64,000 nucleotides of DNA from the NCBI GenBank assembly GCA_001724265.1, contig MEDY01000108.1:1-64000 (forward strand), in the 5' to 3' direction. A model generated the notes under the pieces. It did not search any database, had not been told where the DNA came from, and saw only the letters and a list, made by a program, of their open reading frames with translations. Position numbers and translations under genes: made by a program. The first letter of the stretch is position 1. Each line of letters opens with the position of its first letter. Shown in pieces: positions 24,942 to 36,322 of the stretch. Source of the stretch: Rhizaria sp. SCN 62-66 (taxonomy: Eukaryota; Rhizaria, unplaced).

Positions 24942-25883
24942 CTCTCGCGCGCGGAGTCGTCAGAGCCACAGCGGATGAGACTGCAAAGCACACAAATGAG
25001 AGAGAGAAAGGGAGGTTGTGAGAGCTTCTTAAGGTTTGCCCCTCCGCCGTTATTCGGATATAACGGAAGGAAAACGAGGTGGCTACGAATATCAAGCGTG
25101 ACATGAAATATAATAAAGTATAATGTAAACAGTAAGCAAAATGGCAGTTGCTATAGAAACCGTTATTGGGGGAGAATAAGTGGGATAGAGAGACGGTTGG
25201 AAGAGATGTTGCGAGGACGAGTACGGTTTCTCTCAGACAAGATTTCACCAGAGAAATCGTATTGATAGAAAAAGTGATTAAAAATTAACAAAGAAAAGCC
25301 ATGTAATTATTGCTATGTCTGAGAGATTAGCCACTATCGGAGGTTTCACGGCATAATTTGATCCCGCAGAGTGGCATCAAGGCGCACGACAACACCTACG
25401 TCGCTGCCGAACCAACAGGAAATATTGACTGGCCACAGTTGCAACCTCCCATTCAGACCAACATTTCACATCATTAACGCAGTTATAGAAGGACCAGTTG
25501 CCAGTGCTTCCTGTTCGCGCTTTGATTCTATGCGAATACATTGCTTTCTGAGCCATTTTATCTTTTTGTGAGGCTGTATCTGCGAGAACAACACTGCCTG
25601 TCGAAGTGACTGTGGGCGGTCAGCCCGCCTGACCTTGACTCGACCATCTCAAATCCAAACTTCTAACCCGCGCCATCCCCTTCGTCCAGCTTTCTGCTCG
25701 CAAACATCCCCCACTTTTTGCGTTGCGATATCATTACACACTAAATTACACTCGCTCAAAGCCACATCTTGCGTGCCAACTGTCTCCTTCCTGCGCCCAC
25801 CTCATTGCCGAAACCAATCTAAGGTCAGAACCCTTTCGCGCGCGAACAAACCCTTTCCGCCGTGTTCTGTTCCGCGATCCGAA
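24942..25883. other. Divergent intergenic region between exchanger and USP5-like genes
   Basis: 942 bp separates two start codons that face away from each other, so it should contain both promoters. I see no TATA box or other element that I can defend. Confidence 0.6.
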
Positions 25884-28800
25884 ATGGCCACGTGCGTTCA
25901 CGCGAACGAGGTCAACGCGCCCCGCGCCGACTCTCTCGTACATAAGGACGAATGCTGCCAGTGCTTCGTCACCCCCAAGACGGCGGGCACGAACGGCCTC
26001 GGCGTCTGCCTGACGTGCTTCACTGGCGGCTGCGCGGGTCCCCAGCCCTCAGCGGCCTCCGTCGCCGACGCCGCCGTTACCGCCAGCGCGGGCTACGCGA
26101 CGGGTCACGCCGCGCGGCACTTCGCGGTCACCAAGCACCATGTCTACCTCTTCCACAAGCAGACTCAGGACGACTCAGCTGCCGCCAACTCTGCGAATAC
26201 GGTCACAGAACTCGCGGCCCTCGCGTCCGCGGAGCCCCCCGTGGTGGACACATACACGGCGCACTGCTTCACATGTGCGCTTGATCTTTCGCTGGATGCG
26301 GCTGTGAACCCGAAGCTCGCTGCCGCTGCGAATGCCATTAAGTCAGCCACTCCCGCCTCGGCCCCCGCTCCCACCACGTACGTCGCTCCACTTATCAAAA
26401 CATCACATTTGACGACATATATCGATACATAGGCGTGCAAAACTAAACAAATATGTTTATATAGATGATGATTTTATTATGATGTTAATTTTGACTCAGT
26501 TAAAGCTTATCTTCACCGTTTTTTTCAAATGTATTTTTGTTTTTTCGCATCTACAGTGACTTCTTCGGCGGGTCTGCCGAGCCCCCCGCGGCACCCTGCG
26601 AGCACACCCTGCTGCTCCCGGCGCTGCAGCAGTCCCAGGGCACGCTGCCCGACCTGTCGAACGCCAAGCTTGCCAAGTGCACTGATTGCGACCTGTGTCA
26701 GAACCTGTGGCTGTGTCTGACGTGCGGCAACCTCGGCTGCTCCCGGTATGTTTTCTCAATATTAACAACAAAGATAGCATACGATGTTTTTAAATCTGCA
26801 CCCTAAGATGTTTTGATATTATTTGTACTGTTTTGTTTAGTTTTGCTTTGAAATACGGTTATCTCTGTGGTCTATGTGTCTCTTTTGTGGCTTTGCCAAG
26901 AAACTAAAGTAACTAAACGAGCACTTGAACAACCAAGATCTTCACCTATTAATCTAAAACTAAATCACAACACCACAGTTACCATCTAACACATGATACT
27001 AATATTCTATTCAAATTTACATTTATTTCGCTGCGTATATTCATATATAGCCGCGACTACGACGGCTCCGGCGGCAACAACCACGCTGTCGACCACGCCA
27101 AATCCACCGGCCACTGTCTCGTCCTCAAGGCCGGCACCCTGTCCCCCGAGGGCACCGGCGACATCTGGTGCTACGACTGCGACAGCGCCGTCAAGGATGA
27201 CCAGCTCGAGGCGACGCTTGCGGCCTTCGGGATTTTGCTGAGTCAGCAGTCCAAGACGAGCAAGTCCATGGCCGAGGTTGCGATGGAGCGCAACTTGACC
27301 GCAACCTTCCAGTCCGTCCACGACCCTACGGGCAAAGAGCTCTCGCTGCTGTTCGGACCCGCGCTCACGGGCGTCGTCAACATCGGCAACTCGTGCTACA
27401 TGTCCTCCGTCGTGCAAAGTCTCGCCGCGTGTGGCAGCGTGCGCGCCCGCTACGGCGGACTCGCGGGGCTGGAACACCTGACCACGTGTCGCAACCAGCG
27501 CCCCGGCGCCTGCTATCTCTGCCAGCTTGCCAAGGTGTTTGTCGGGCTCGGAAGCGGCGTGTTTGCGCTGCCGCCCACAAGTGAAGCCGCTGCGGCTTAC
27601 ATTAAGGCTCAGCGCGCTACCCGTGATAAGTCTATTCACTGCAAGAGCGATGCCAACGCTGACGCTGCAGCTGCTGCGAATGGTAACGCGAACGATGATA
27701 GCTTTGTGGTCAGTGAGCCTGCTGCTAAGGTCTCCCGCCTCGCCACCGACACCGATGACAACATCAGTAGCGATCCTAACACGAGCCTCACTGGCTCTAC
27801 CAACGCTCCTGCGGCTGCTGCTGCTGTAGCAAGCAGTCACCCGGTGGTTGTGCAGCCTGGCGTCTCGCTGCGCGCCCTCAAGAAACTCTTCAGCGCGGGC
27901 AACGGCGACTTCTCGGGCAACGCGCAGCAGTGTGCGTACGAGTATCTGTGCCACGTCAAGGACAACATCACGCGCAGCTAGACCGCGCTCAAGGACCGCG
28001 GGTCGAACCCCATAGAGAGCTTCCTTTTTGCGACGTCGTCGCGTCTGCAGTGCCGCCAGTGCCGCGGGGTGCGGTACACCACTAGCAAGGCCAGCGACAT
28101 CGTGCTGCCGCTAAGTCAAGCCGCCATCGACCGTGAGCAGCAGCAGCTGCAGAACAGCAAGGACGCTGCGACGGCGACCAGTGCCCCCTCCTTGGATGTG
28201 AGTTTCGAGGAGTGCATGGCGACTTACGCGGACACGCAGTCGGTCGAGGGTTTCAATTGCTCCAAGTGCCTCACCAAAACCACGTCGGATGTATGTACCG
28301 GTCTAAGTACCCTGCCCGAGACGCTGGTGGTGCAGGTGAAGCGGTTTGGTCTTTTCAACTCGCAGTCATGGGTTCCCACGAAACTCATGACGAACATCAC
28401 CTTCAACGGCTGTGGTGGTCACGGGAACGGTCAGATGATGACTGACACCGATGCAGCCGTGGCTGCGGGCGCGACGCGCGCGAGCGGACTGGTGGACTGC
28501 GAGGGCTTTGTTCCCCCCGTCATCGATTTGGCGGCTTACATTCAGAGCGGCATCAAGGACGGCGAGGAGCTCCTGCCCGAGAGCAACGATTGCGCCGCCA
28601 ATAGTAAGCAGGCGGGGGGCCTGGCGGCGAAGATGGCTGCGGTCAGCGCAGACACGGTCGAGATGATCTGCGGCTTTACTGGTACGTTCAGTTCCTCTTT
28701 AAGATACTACTTTTGAATGCATATATAAAAGTGTAGCCTGCCTTGCTTTCGTCTCCCATCCATTGCATCCCGATATATTTTTCATGATTCTCTTGTTTCT

Positions 28801-29324
28801 CTTGCGTTTTTCTGTGCGCACCCCTAGGCATGGACGGCGACCGCGTGCGGTATGCACTCGTGCAGTGCGACAACGACGCCGACCGCGCCGCCGAGTGGCT
28901 TTTCTCCCATATGGATGATGTGATCAGCTACGACGATGGCAACGACTCTGCCGCCACCGTCGCTGGTGCTGCTGCTGGCGGTCCAAGTGCCTCTGGGGGT
29001 GCGCTGGGGTCGACTAAGTACCGCCTGCGGTCATTCATCTGCCACGAGGGGCGCTCGACGCTCAGCGGCCACTACGTCTGCTACAAGACGGCCACGGCCA
29101 CCACAAACAGCTTCAGCACCAACGTCAACGCTAACAACGCTCAGGACGCGGCAAGCTACGGCACGTATGCACTGAATTCGCACGCGAGTGACGAGGCGAC
29201 GGGCGCCGTGGCCGTTCCTGACGGCACCAAGCTTGGCTGGGTCTGTTTCAACGACCAGAAGGTGTTTCAGGCGGCGACCGCGCCGGTCGGCCAGGCGTAC
29301 ATCTACTTCTTCGAGCGCGTGTAA
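25884..29324 (+). CDS. USP5: USP5/USP13-type ubiquitin carboxyl-terminal hydrolase, one in-frame TAG
   Basis: Four exons: 25884..26377, 26557..26745, 27051..28681, 28828..29324 (936 aa, TAA). An N-terminal Cys-rich finger resembles the USP5 variant ZnF. A zf-UBP domain follows (CDLCQNLWLCLTCGNLGC, then NNHAVDHAKSTGHCLVLK). The catalytic domain has the Cys box GNSCYMSSVVQSL near residue 341, the His box LSGHYVCYKT near 851 and WVCFNDQKV. A single UBA domain (MDGDRVRYALVQCDNDADRA) sits between the boxes; USP5 normally has two. USP5 disassembles free polyubiquitin chains. The usual QQDAQE motif reads QQCAYE. Codon 538 (27979-27981) is TAG inside the catalytic domain, in a variable stretch between two conserved blocks; frame and homology continue past it. 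I read it as a sense codon; a null allele is the alternative. UFM1 follows 183 bp downstream. Confidence 0.93.
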
Positions 29325-29507
29325 AGAGGGAAGGATATATCGGCGGTGTGTCCGTCTGTGTTGATGAATTTGTGGTGGCAGCGGAGTTCCATTGTTTATG
29401 TACTTTCATATGTTATTATATTGTGAATACAGTTTATCTTGATGCTCGTTGTCTCACTTTGTATTCTTCCTTTCGCTCATGTGGTTGCTGACATCAGCTA
29501 CCTCTAA

Positions 29508-30043
29508 ATGTACGTTCAAGCTTTACGTTAATCGCGCTCCATATCGATGTCAGCGGAGCTTATCTTAACTCACTAGGTTGATTCTCTTTTTCATTGCCTT
29601 ATAGGGCTGCTGCGGCTGGCAAGGTGTCGTTCAAGATCATTCTTGCGTCTGACCCCAAGCTCCCTTACAAGATGTACGTTCTACTCAAATCTTTCGGGAC
29701 AATCATAATCTCGATTTAACCAAGTTTCCTGTAATATTCACACTTCCAAGTTTGCGGAGCATCTTCTCATGTACTTTTATTTCTATAAATTCTGATCTTT
29801 GTGCTCAAATTCTCTTGTTTGTTTACCACCTCGAACAGCGTGAGCGTGCCCGACCAGGCCCCCTTCGCGGCCGTCGTCAAGTTCGCCGCGCAGCAGTTCT
29901 CCGTTCCTTCCGACACGTCCGCGATCATCACTCCCGACGGCGTGGGCGTGAGCACGAACCAGACTGCGCAGGAGGTATTTATGTCTTATGGCAGCGAGCT
30001 ACGGCTCATTCCGCGTGACCGCGTCGGCTCCGATGAGATCTGA
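29508..30043 (+). CDS. UFM1: Ubiquitin-fold modifier 1
   Basis: Three exons: 29508..29509, 29605..29673, 29839..30043 (91 aa, TGA). Almost the whole length matches UFM1 ([60 protein letters not shown]). UFM1 is conjugated to targets, notably ribosomes at the ER, by UBA5, UFC1 and UFL1. The mature protein must end in Gly; here Val-Gly is followed by Ser-Asp-Glu-Ile, so a UFSP protease must remove four residues. The first intron splits the start codon: exon 1 supplies AT before GTACGT and exon 2 supplies G after TTATAG. No other ATG precedes the conserved region in frame. Both donors are GTACGT. It lies next to the USP5-like gene on the same strand. Confidence 0.92.
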
Positions 30044-30389
30044 ATCCACTACTTTTCTGAACAAAGAAGCACCTGTGTGTGATAGAAACGTCGAAATATA
30101 GTCTTGCAAGTGTGGTTACATGTTTTGATTTGATCTTGTATCATTCGAGTCAATTTTTATCCGCTCTAGTGTTTCAACTCAGACATCTAAACGTGGGCTT
30201 TAACGGCCAACATACGTGTTCTCTAGAATAAAACCCTTGTTTATTATCTGTTTTAAGTATTAATTATCGTATATATCAGTCTAAATATCGTTATTGTTCA
30301 TCTTCCATCTTTAACCGAAAAGACTCACAAATTTCATTGTGAAGTTGGGACTTAGCCACAATCAAGAATACGTTGCTGCAGCGAAATGC
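30044..30389. other. Convergent 3' spacer
   Basis: 346 bp separates the 3' ends of UFM1 (+) and the LRR gene (-). It is AT-rich and holds nothing recognisable apart from presumed polyadenylation signals for both genes. Confidence 0.6.
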
Positions 30390-33300
30390 TCACTTGCCAT
30401 GCTTAAGCGCAGTCATCCGCTCCAGATTGCGCACGAGCGCGTCTAGATAGACTTCCTCCGCGGCCGCAGCAGTGCGCGACAGGAGAGGATCGCTCTCCTC
30501 GGCGAGAAGTAAAGCCGCCTCGTAGTCTGAGTACTCCCTTACATTTGCGGCGGCGCTACTCCCCGCAGCAGCAGCGTGGAGCTCTTGACTCGCGTTCTGT
30601 TGGGCGCGTGCGATGGGGTACTTAGACGGCGATGTAAGGTGCTGCTGGTTATGCGTACTTACGAACCTAGCGTTCCCATGACTGTGGCCGTGGCCGTGGC
30701 CGTGGCCGTCTTTGTTCGGTGTCAGGGTGACTGTGAGGCCCTTGGACGCGTAAGAACCAGCGTTACCATTTAGACGCGCGGCGCTAGCGTGGTTATGATG
30801 GTCATCGTTCACATCTAAGGGGTCGTTATAGTCGTCGATGTAAGTACTGAACGACTCGCGGCGCGCACGGTGCCCCTTAGATCCGATGATGCCGCCTTCG
30901 CTCGCACTTGCGCGGGGCTTGACACTTACATTCGCGGCAGTATTGACACCACGCTTAACCGTGTTGGTGGCGTTGACACGAGCAGCATTACCACTTACAT
31001 TCCTCGCAGCAGCAGTACTTGCATGAGCACTGCTAGGACGAGCGCTGACCGACTTGCTGCGACTGCTGTTGTTATCGATGTTAGTATTGTTGTAAGTGTT
31101 GCTGTGCGTGTTGATGCGGGCAGTGCTGGGCCCGGTGACGCCCTTAGGGACTGCAGCTGCGCCCTGAGACGGCTGCTGCTGCTGTCGTTGTTGCTGAGTA
31201 ACAACAACAGAAGATAAAGCCGGGACTACAAGTTTGCGGGACACACCACGAGCACTCGCACTAGCATTAGCATGAGCATTAGTATGAGCGTTATTACCGC
31301 GACCACTTGCCCCACGACTGTTCGCAGTCGTGCGAGAATGAGCGTTGGCGTTGTTGTTGGGAATGAGGCCGTACATATCGCTCTCCGCCTTGATAGCCCG
31401 CTGCAACAGCACTGCTAAAGCCTTGAACGCGCTCTCACCGTCGCCGCCGCCACTTACACTGCGTTGAGGCGTACTTACACCCTTCGCTGTCTTCACAGCG
31501 CCAGACGCAGCCGAGGTACCGACACCAGGCTTATTCTGTGATGTTTGCTGCGGCTGAGGGGCGCTTAGATTGCCTTCCCAGCGTGACAGCCGGCTCGCAA
31601 GCTTCTGCTTGAGGGTACTGAGCGCGACGGACCGCGGCGGCATCGGTGTGAGGGTCCTCTCCTGCTCGCGGTCACTGCCTTCACGATACCACAACAGTCC
31701 GAACAACTCGTCCGGCACAATGCTGTCGCGCACTTCAGTGAAGTTGTAGCCGACGCGCCGGATGCGGCCTGAGTTCTTGAGGTGCGCGAGCGACTCTAAA
31801 GTTAAGCCGTCCTTGCACAGGAGGTCGAGAACGGGCATGAGTAGGCCGCCACCGCGCGGGCCGTACGGAGGGGCGGAAGTTAAGCCGCACTGATCTTCCA
31901 GTAAACGCGTATTACCCGCGCTGGAACTGAGGCTAGAGCGACCGAGACCACAACGCGAGCTTGACACAGTGAAAGCAGAGCCAGAACTGGAGCCAGTGTT
32001 AGATCCAGAGCTAAAACCGTGATTGTTGTTGCTGTTAGAAGCGTATTGGCGGCAGCAGCAGAGAGAAAGCAAAGAAAGACGTGCCTTCTCGCGGCGTTGG
32101 TGCATCACGATGTGGTGGAGCACCTTAGCCCGCCTAAGTACCTCCTTGTCCTCGGCCTTGTGTCTAAGTACCCGCGCGCGGCGGGTAAGTAAGCGGCGCA
32201 TGCGGGGACACTTACACTCCTCGGGGTAAGTGTCTGCAGAGTCTGTGTCAGCATGTGAACCATGTGTTCCTTTGTTATAACTGTTATAAGCGAGGGAACA
32301 AATGAGTGTGAGGTCCTTGCTGTCAGCCGGAATACCTTCTAACGCACACTGCTCACAGTCACCTGTCGCAGCCTGCTCGTGGGCAGCATGCTCACAGCCA
32401 CTGATGTCGACGGCGTCGTCACAGTCGTCGTTGTCGCTGTAAATGTCGTCGGCATCGTCGTCGTCGTCGTCGTCGTCTTCATCGTCACTCTGGTAGCTGA
32501 CACAGTCATACTCAGAATCACCAAAAAGGACTGAGAAAACGCTCCTAGTGTACGCATTCTTGCTCTTTTTAGCGTTGTTGCGACTGTCTACAGCAGCGAC
32601 CTGTGACTGAGCCGTGCGTAGATGTGAGAACGGACATTCGTCGAAGTGCGGCCTATGTAAAAGCGCCTGCTCAAGCTGGCCCCAAACAACGTTGTCACTC
32701 ACAATACTCGCAGTGTTGTTCGTGCTAGCAGCAATGTGAGTCATGCTCTGGCCGTCGATGCTTTCATTGGAGCTGCTAGGAAGTGAAAGAGCGGCAGCTT
32801 CAGCCTCAGTGATGCCGTAAACGACAAAACCGTCTCTTTCGTGAGCGTAATCATCCGCGTTTTTGTTCTGGAAATAGCTTCGAGACGCGATCAACCGGCG
32901 GGACTTCGTCAGCATTCGCTTCATTTGACCGTGGTCACTGCTCCACACATGCAGCAGCCCCCCTCCACTTACAGCGGAGGCGCTTACACCAGCACCAGCT
33001 CCCGCGCCAGTTCCAGGTTTAGCCGCCCCATAGGTACTTAGACTCGACGGCGACGCGTACAGTGCGAGGATCTTTGTCGCGCGCAGCGGCGCAAAGGGGT
33101 CAAGCTCACTCAGCAAACTGTCAGTGTAAGTGGCCAAGGTGCCGGCCACGGCCCCAGGCACGTCGTCAAGCTTCAGTGAGAGTAAGGTAGTGTTTGCGGA
33201 GAGCAACGTGACTGCCGCGTCAACGGCGGCCGCGTCTGCGCCGTTGTTGCGGATGTCAAGCGCCAACAACCACTGGTCGGCAGTGAGAGTGGTGAGCAAG

Positions 33301-35951
33301 TTGGCCAACCCGGCGTCTCCGAGTGCGTTGTGCGATAAATCCAGCGAAAGCAGGCCTTGCGATGACAACACACGAGTCAGCGCCGCGTCAGCTTGCTCGG
33401 AAGCGCTCTTCTGCTGCTGCTGAGCTGCGCTGCCGCTCGCGCCGCTACCCTTAGGCGGCGAGGAAGTCGTAAGAACCCCCTTAGAGGAAGTCGTAAGGAC
33501 CCCCTTAGAATTGCGCAGCGAAGCCCTCCAGCGGTACTCCTCCCTACGCTGCGCCTGTGCCTCGAGGAAGCGGCTTAACATAAAGACGCACTGGGGGCCC
33601 AGGTTGCACTCACTAAAGGCCACATGGTTGACTGAGAGAGTCGCAAGCGCGTCCAGCAGCAACTGCAGCGTGGCCAAAGTTAGGCCGCCGCAGCGGCGGA
33701 GGTAAAAGACCCTGAGGTTGACGGTGTGCTTGAGGTACTTAGCTAGGGAGGTCCACGCCGCGGTTGTAAGGGTCACGGAGCGAAGCTCTAAGTGGCGCAG
33801 TGTAAGGGGGTGCGTGCCGAGCACACGTGGGACTAAGTGGCAGACGGCGACGGAGCGCTCACGGTCACTTAGATCGTCGGGACTGCCGCCTTTAGTCAGG
33901 GAAGTGCTGAGATTACCGGCAGGCTTATTCTGACTAGCGCTGTTGTTGTTGTAGCTCTCGTTGTTGTTGCCGCCAGTGAGCGCGGGATCCAAGGGGCTGG
34001 CGGTACTTAGACGAAAAACAGTGAGTCCAGGCAGCTTAAGCGCGGCAAGAGTCAGCACTTCAAGCATAGGGCGGCTTAACTTTGACACATCCGCAATCCA
34101 CTGGTGGTGCGACAGGTACCGGAAAAAGACCGTGTTGCGAATCTTGGTGTACAGCCTGTGCTGCGCGATGCCTGCGTCAGTCAAAGCTGAGAGGAAGTTA
34201 AGCCGCGGCTTGAGATCGGAACGCGTGCGGGACGAGTCACCGGTGACTGCAGAGGTACTCAGCCTGCTGTTGTTGTTGCTTTTGTTTGTGATGTTATTTT
34301 TAGACGGGGGCGTGGTGTTAGTGAGCTCAGCATATGCCTTGAGGATCAAAGCACGTGTTTTGTCATCGTTGACTGAAACGCCACCAGTCGCACTGCCGCT
34401 GTTGGTAAATAGCAAAGCGTCTAGAACAGCCTTGATGTCGTTGTTTGCCTTGCTAGCGCCAGTGCTATTGTTGTTGGCAGTACTGACATCGGAGAGTGAC
34501 GTGATCGGCTTGGGAGGGTAGAAAGTGGGTGTAAGTACGCCGGACGCGGCCTGACTTTTGCTAGACTTGATGCCGGAAGCTTGGCTTCCACCAGTGCGAG
34601 CCTTTTCACGGGCAATAATGGCAGCAGTAGCGGCCTTAGCATCGGCCTTGGCCTTGGCCTCAGCAGCCTCAGCCTCAGCCTGTAGTCGAGACAAACACAA
34701 AATGACAAATTTGGCAAAGAATGCAAATGTACAGATGAGCTGGGTTTTAAAAACACCATAAAAACAGCCAATAATCCAATAAATATTTAGTTTTACACTA
34801 AAAATAGTGAAAAAGGAACATGAATATTGTTAAAATGCACTTTACTAGTTACAACATACTTCTCCGGGCCTCATCGTGAGGGCCGTTTTGATCACAAGCG
34901 GCCTCGCTTGGACCGGCCGCTCCTGGCCCACAATGCCGCAGCCGGGGTTGTTGTAGCTGGACCCACCGGCACTTGCGCTACTGGTGTTGTTGTTGTAGTA
35001 CGCGGCAAATGTGCTGGGACCGAACGCGTTGTGAAACGCGATATCCTCAGCGGTAGTTCCGAAAAACTCCCCTGCGCCCGCCTGCTCGCAGTCGCCGTGC
35101 GCTGTATACAGCCGCATCTGGTGGTCAATCGTAGCCATGGCGGTGATCGCGGCTAGCCGCCGCTGCTGGCGTTGTTTGCGGCGCTGCTCGCGCTGTTTAA
35201 CCCGTAAATGCAGCTGCGAGTAGTCGATGTGGTACTTAGACAGCACGCGCGCCGCGTGCGCCTGCTCGCGGGTAAGGACCCCGGCGCCGTCGGAAGTTAG
35301 GCCGCCGTCACCTCCGCCCTTAGAGATGCTGGCAGAGGGCAGGGGCAGGTGGAGCAGCTTGGCGAGAGAGTCTAAGCACCACTCAGAGCTCCCCGCCTCT
35401 TCATTATGACTGCTATTACTGTCGCCGTCAGCGGCGTTGTCGCCGGTGAGGCTGCTGGTAGCGCGGTTCTTGTTGGCTGCAGCAGTAGCAGCGCTGATGT
35501 TTGAGGTGGATTTGGTCTTGTTGTTGTGGTTGAGCAAGTGTGAGGCTTGAGTGAGATCACGGGTCAGACCTTCGTCCTCAGTCTCGTCTCCATTGCCCTG
35601 CCCATTCCCGCCACCGGCAGCAGTCGACGCGTTGTTGTCGCTGCAAACGGCGGCAGCAAAGGGCGACACCTGCTGCGCGTACGCCGGCGGAGCGCAGTAG
35701 GGCGCTGTGGGGCCGTAGATGGCCGTGGCAGCGGCGGCGCCAGTGTTCCACACAGCCCTGGCCACAGCGTTCACAGTCGGGGGCTTGTGCTCGGTCTGTT
35801 TCGCGGGGTAGTCGCCGCTGGGCACAAACGGGGTGTCGGCCGCGGTGGAAAAAAGCCCCGGGGTAGTAGCAAAGGTCGCGCGGGACCCAGGGTGCGGCGC
35901 GGGGGGCTGCGAGTGCCAGGCGGCGAGCGCGGGCGGTGGGAGCGAGGTCAT
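30390..35951 (-). CDS. Leucine-rich repeat protein, CEP78-like
   Basis: Two exons: 34860..35951 and 30390..34679 (1793 aa, TGA). The donor GTATGT and acceptor CTACAG join in phase 0 (TMRPGE to AEAEAAE). Ribonuclease-inhibitor-type LRRs run from about residue 575 to 900 (LRHLELRSVTLTTAAWTSL, LLSLDLSHNALGDAGLANLL, WLLALDIRNNGADAAAVDAA). Between repeats is an Arg-rich helix, AQRREEYRWRASLRN, placed as in the centrosomal protein CEP78 (RRHEETWAESLR), whose following LRRs also match in spacing. CEP78 acts at mature centrioles and in ciliogenesis. The N-terminus has a basic coiled segment (KQREQRRKQRQQRR). The C-terminal half is low complexity with a seven-Asp run, His-Gly repeats and a short acidic helix at the end. 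The LRR call is firm; CEP78 orthology is inference. Confidence 0.72.
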
Positions 35952-36322
35952 CGGGCACGATCACCGGGATATCTCTATAGAACAAGGCGCTGCGAAAACA
36001 TAATTAAAATAGATAGTATATTAGTACATATATTTAAAATAATGCTTTGTAGACGTTTAGTTTGACGATTATATATGAAGGTCAAAAGGCGGGAAGATGA
36101 ACCAAGTTTGAAAATTAAAGAGCCGTTGAGACTTGCCGCTCGTCCGGTCTGTTGAGACCCTCTCGGCCACATGAGACACATCATTGCATATCTTGACCAA
36201 ATATATATAGTATATAACTTGTGAATTCACAGCATTCTATTTATTGTACATATTCTAATACCATAAAGTTGGATTTCAACTTATAGTAATATATCAAAAC
36301 AAGATATCGACTTAAATGTGCG
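35952..36322. other. Spacer between NEK kinase and LRR gene
   Basis: 371 bp, AT-rich, on the 3' side of the kinase and the 5' side of the LRR gene. Nothing further is recognised. Confidence 0.6.

Noticed and set aside
34845-34847. TAG directly followed by TAA after CCN, seemingly a seventh sense TAG or a TAG stop
   Set aside because: The exon ends before it, at the GTATGT donor at 34859. The next exon joins in phase 0, so the TAG is intronic.
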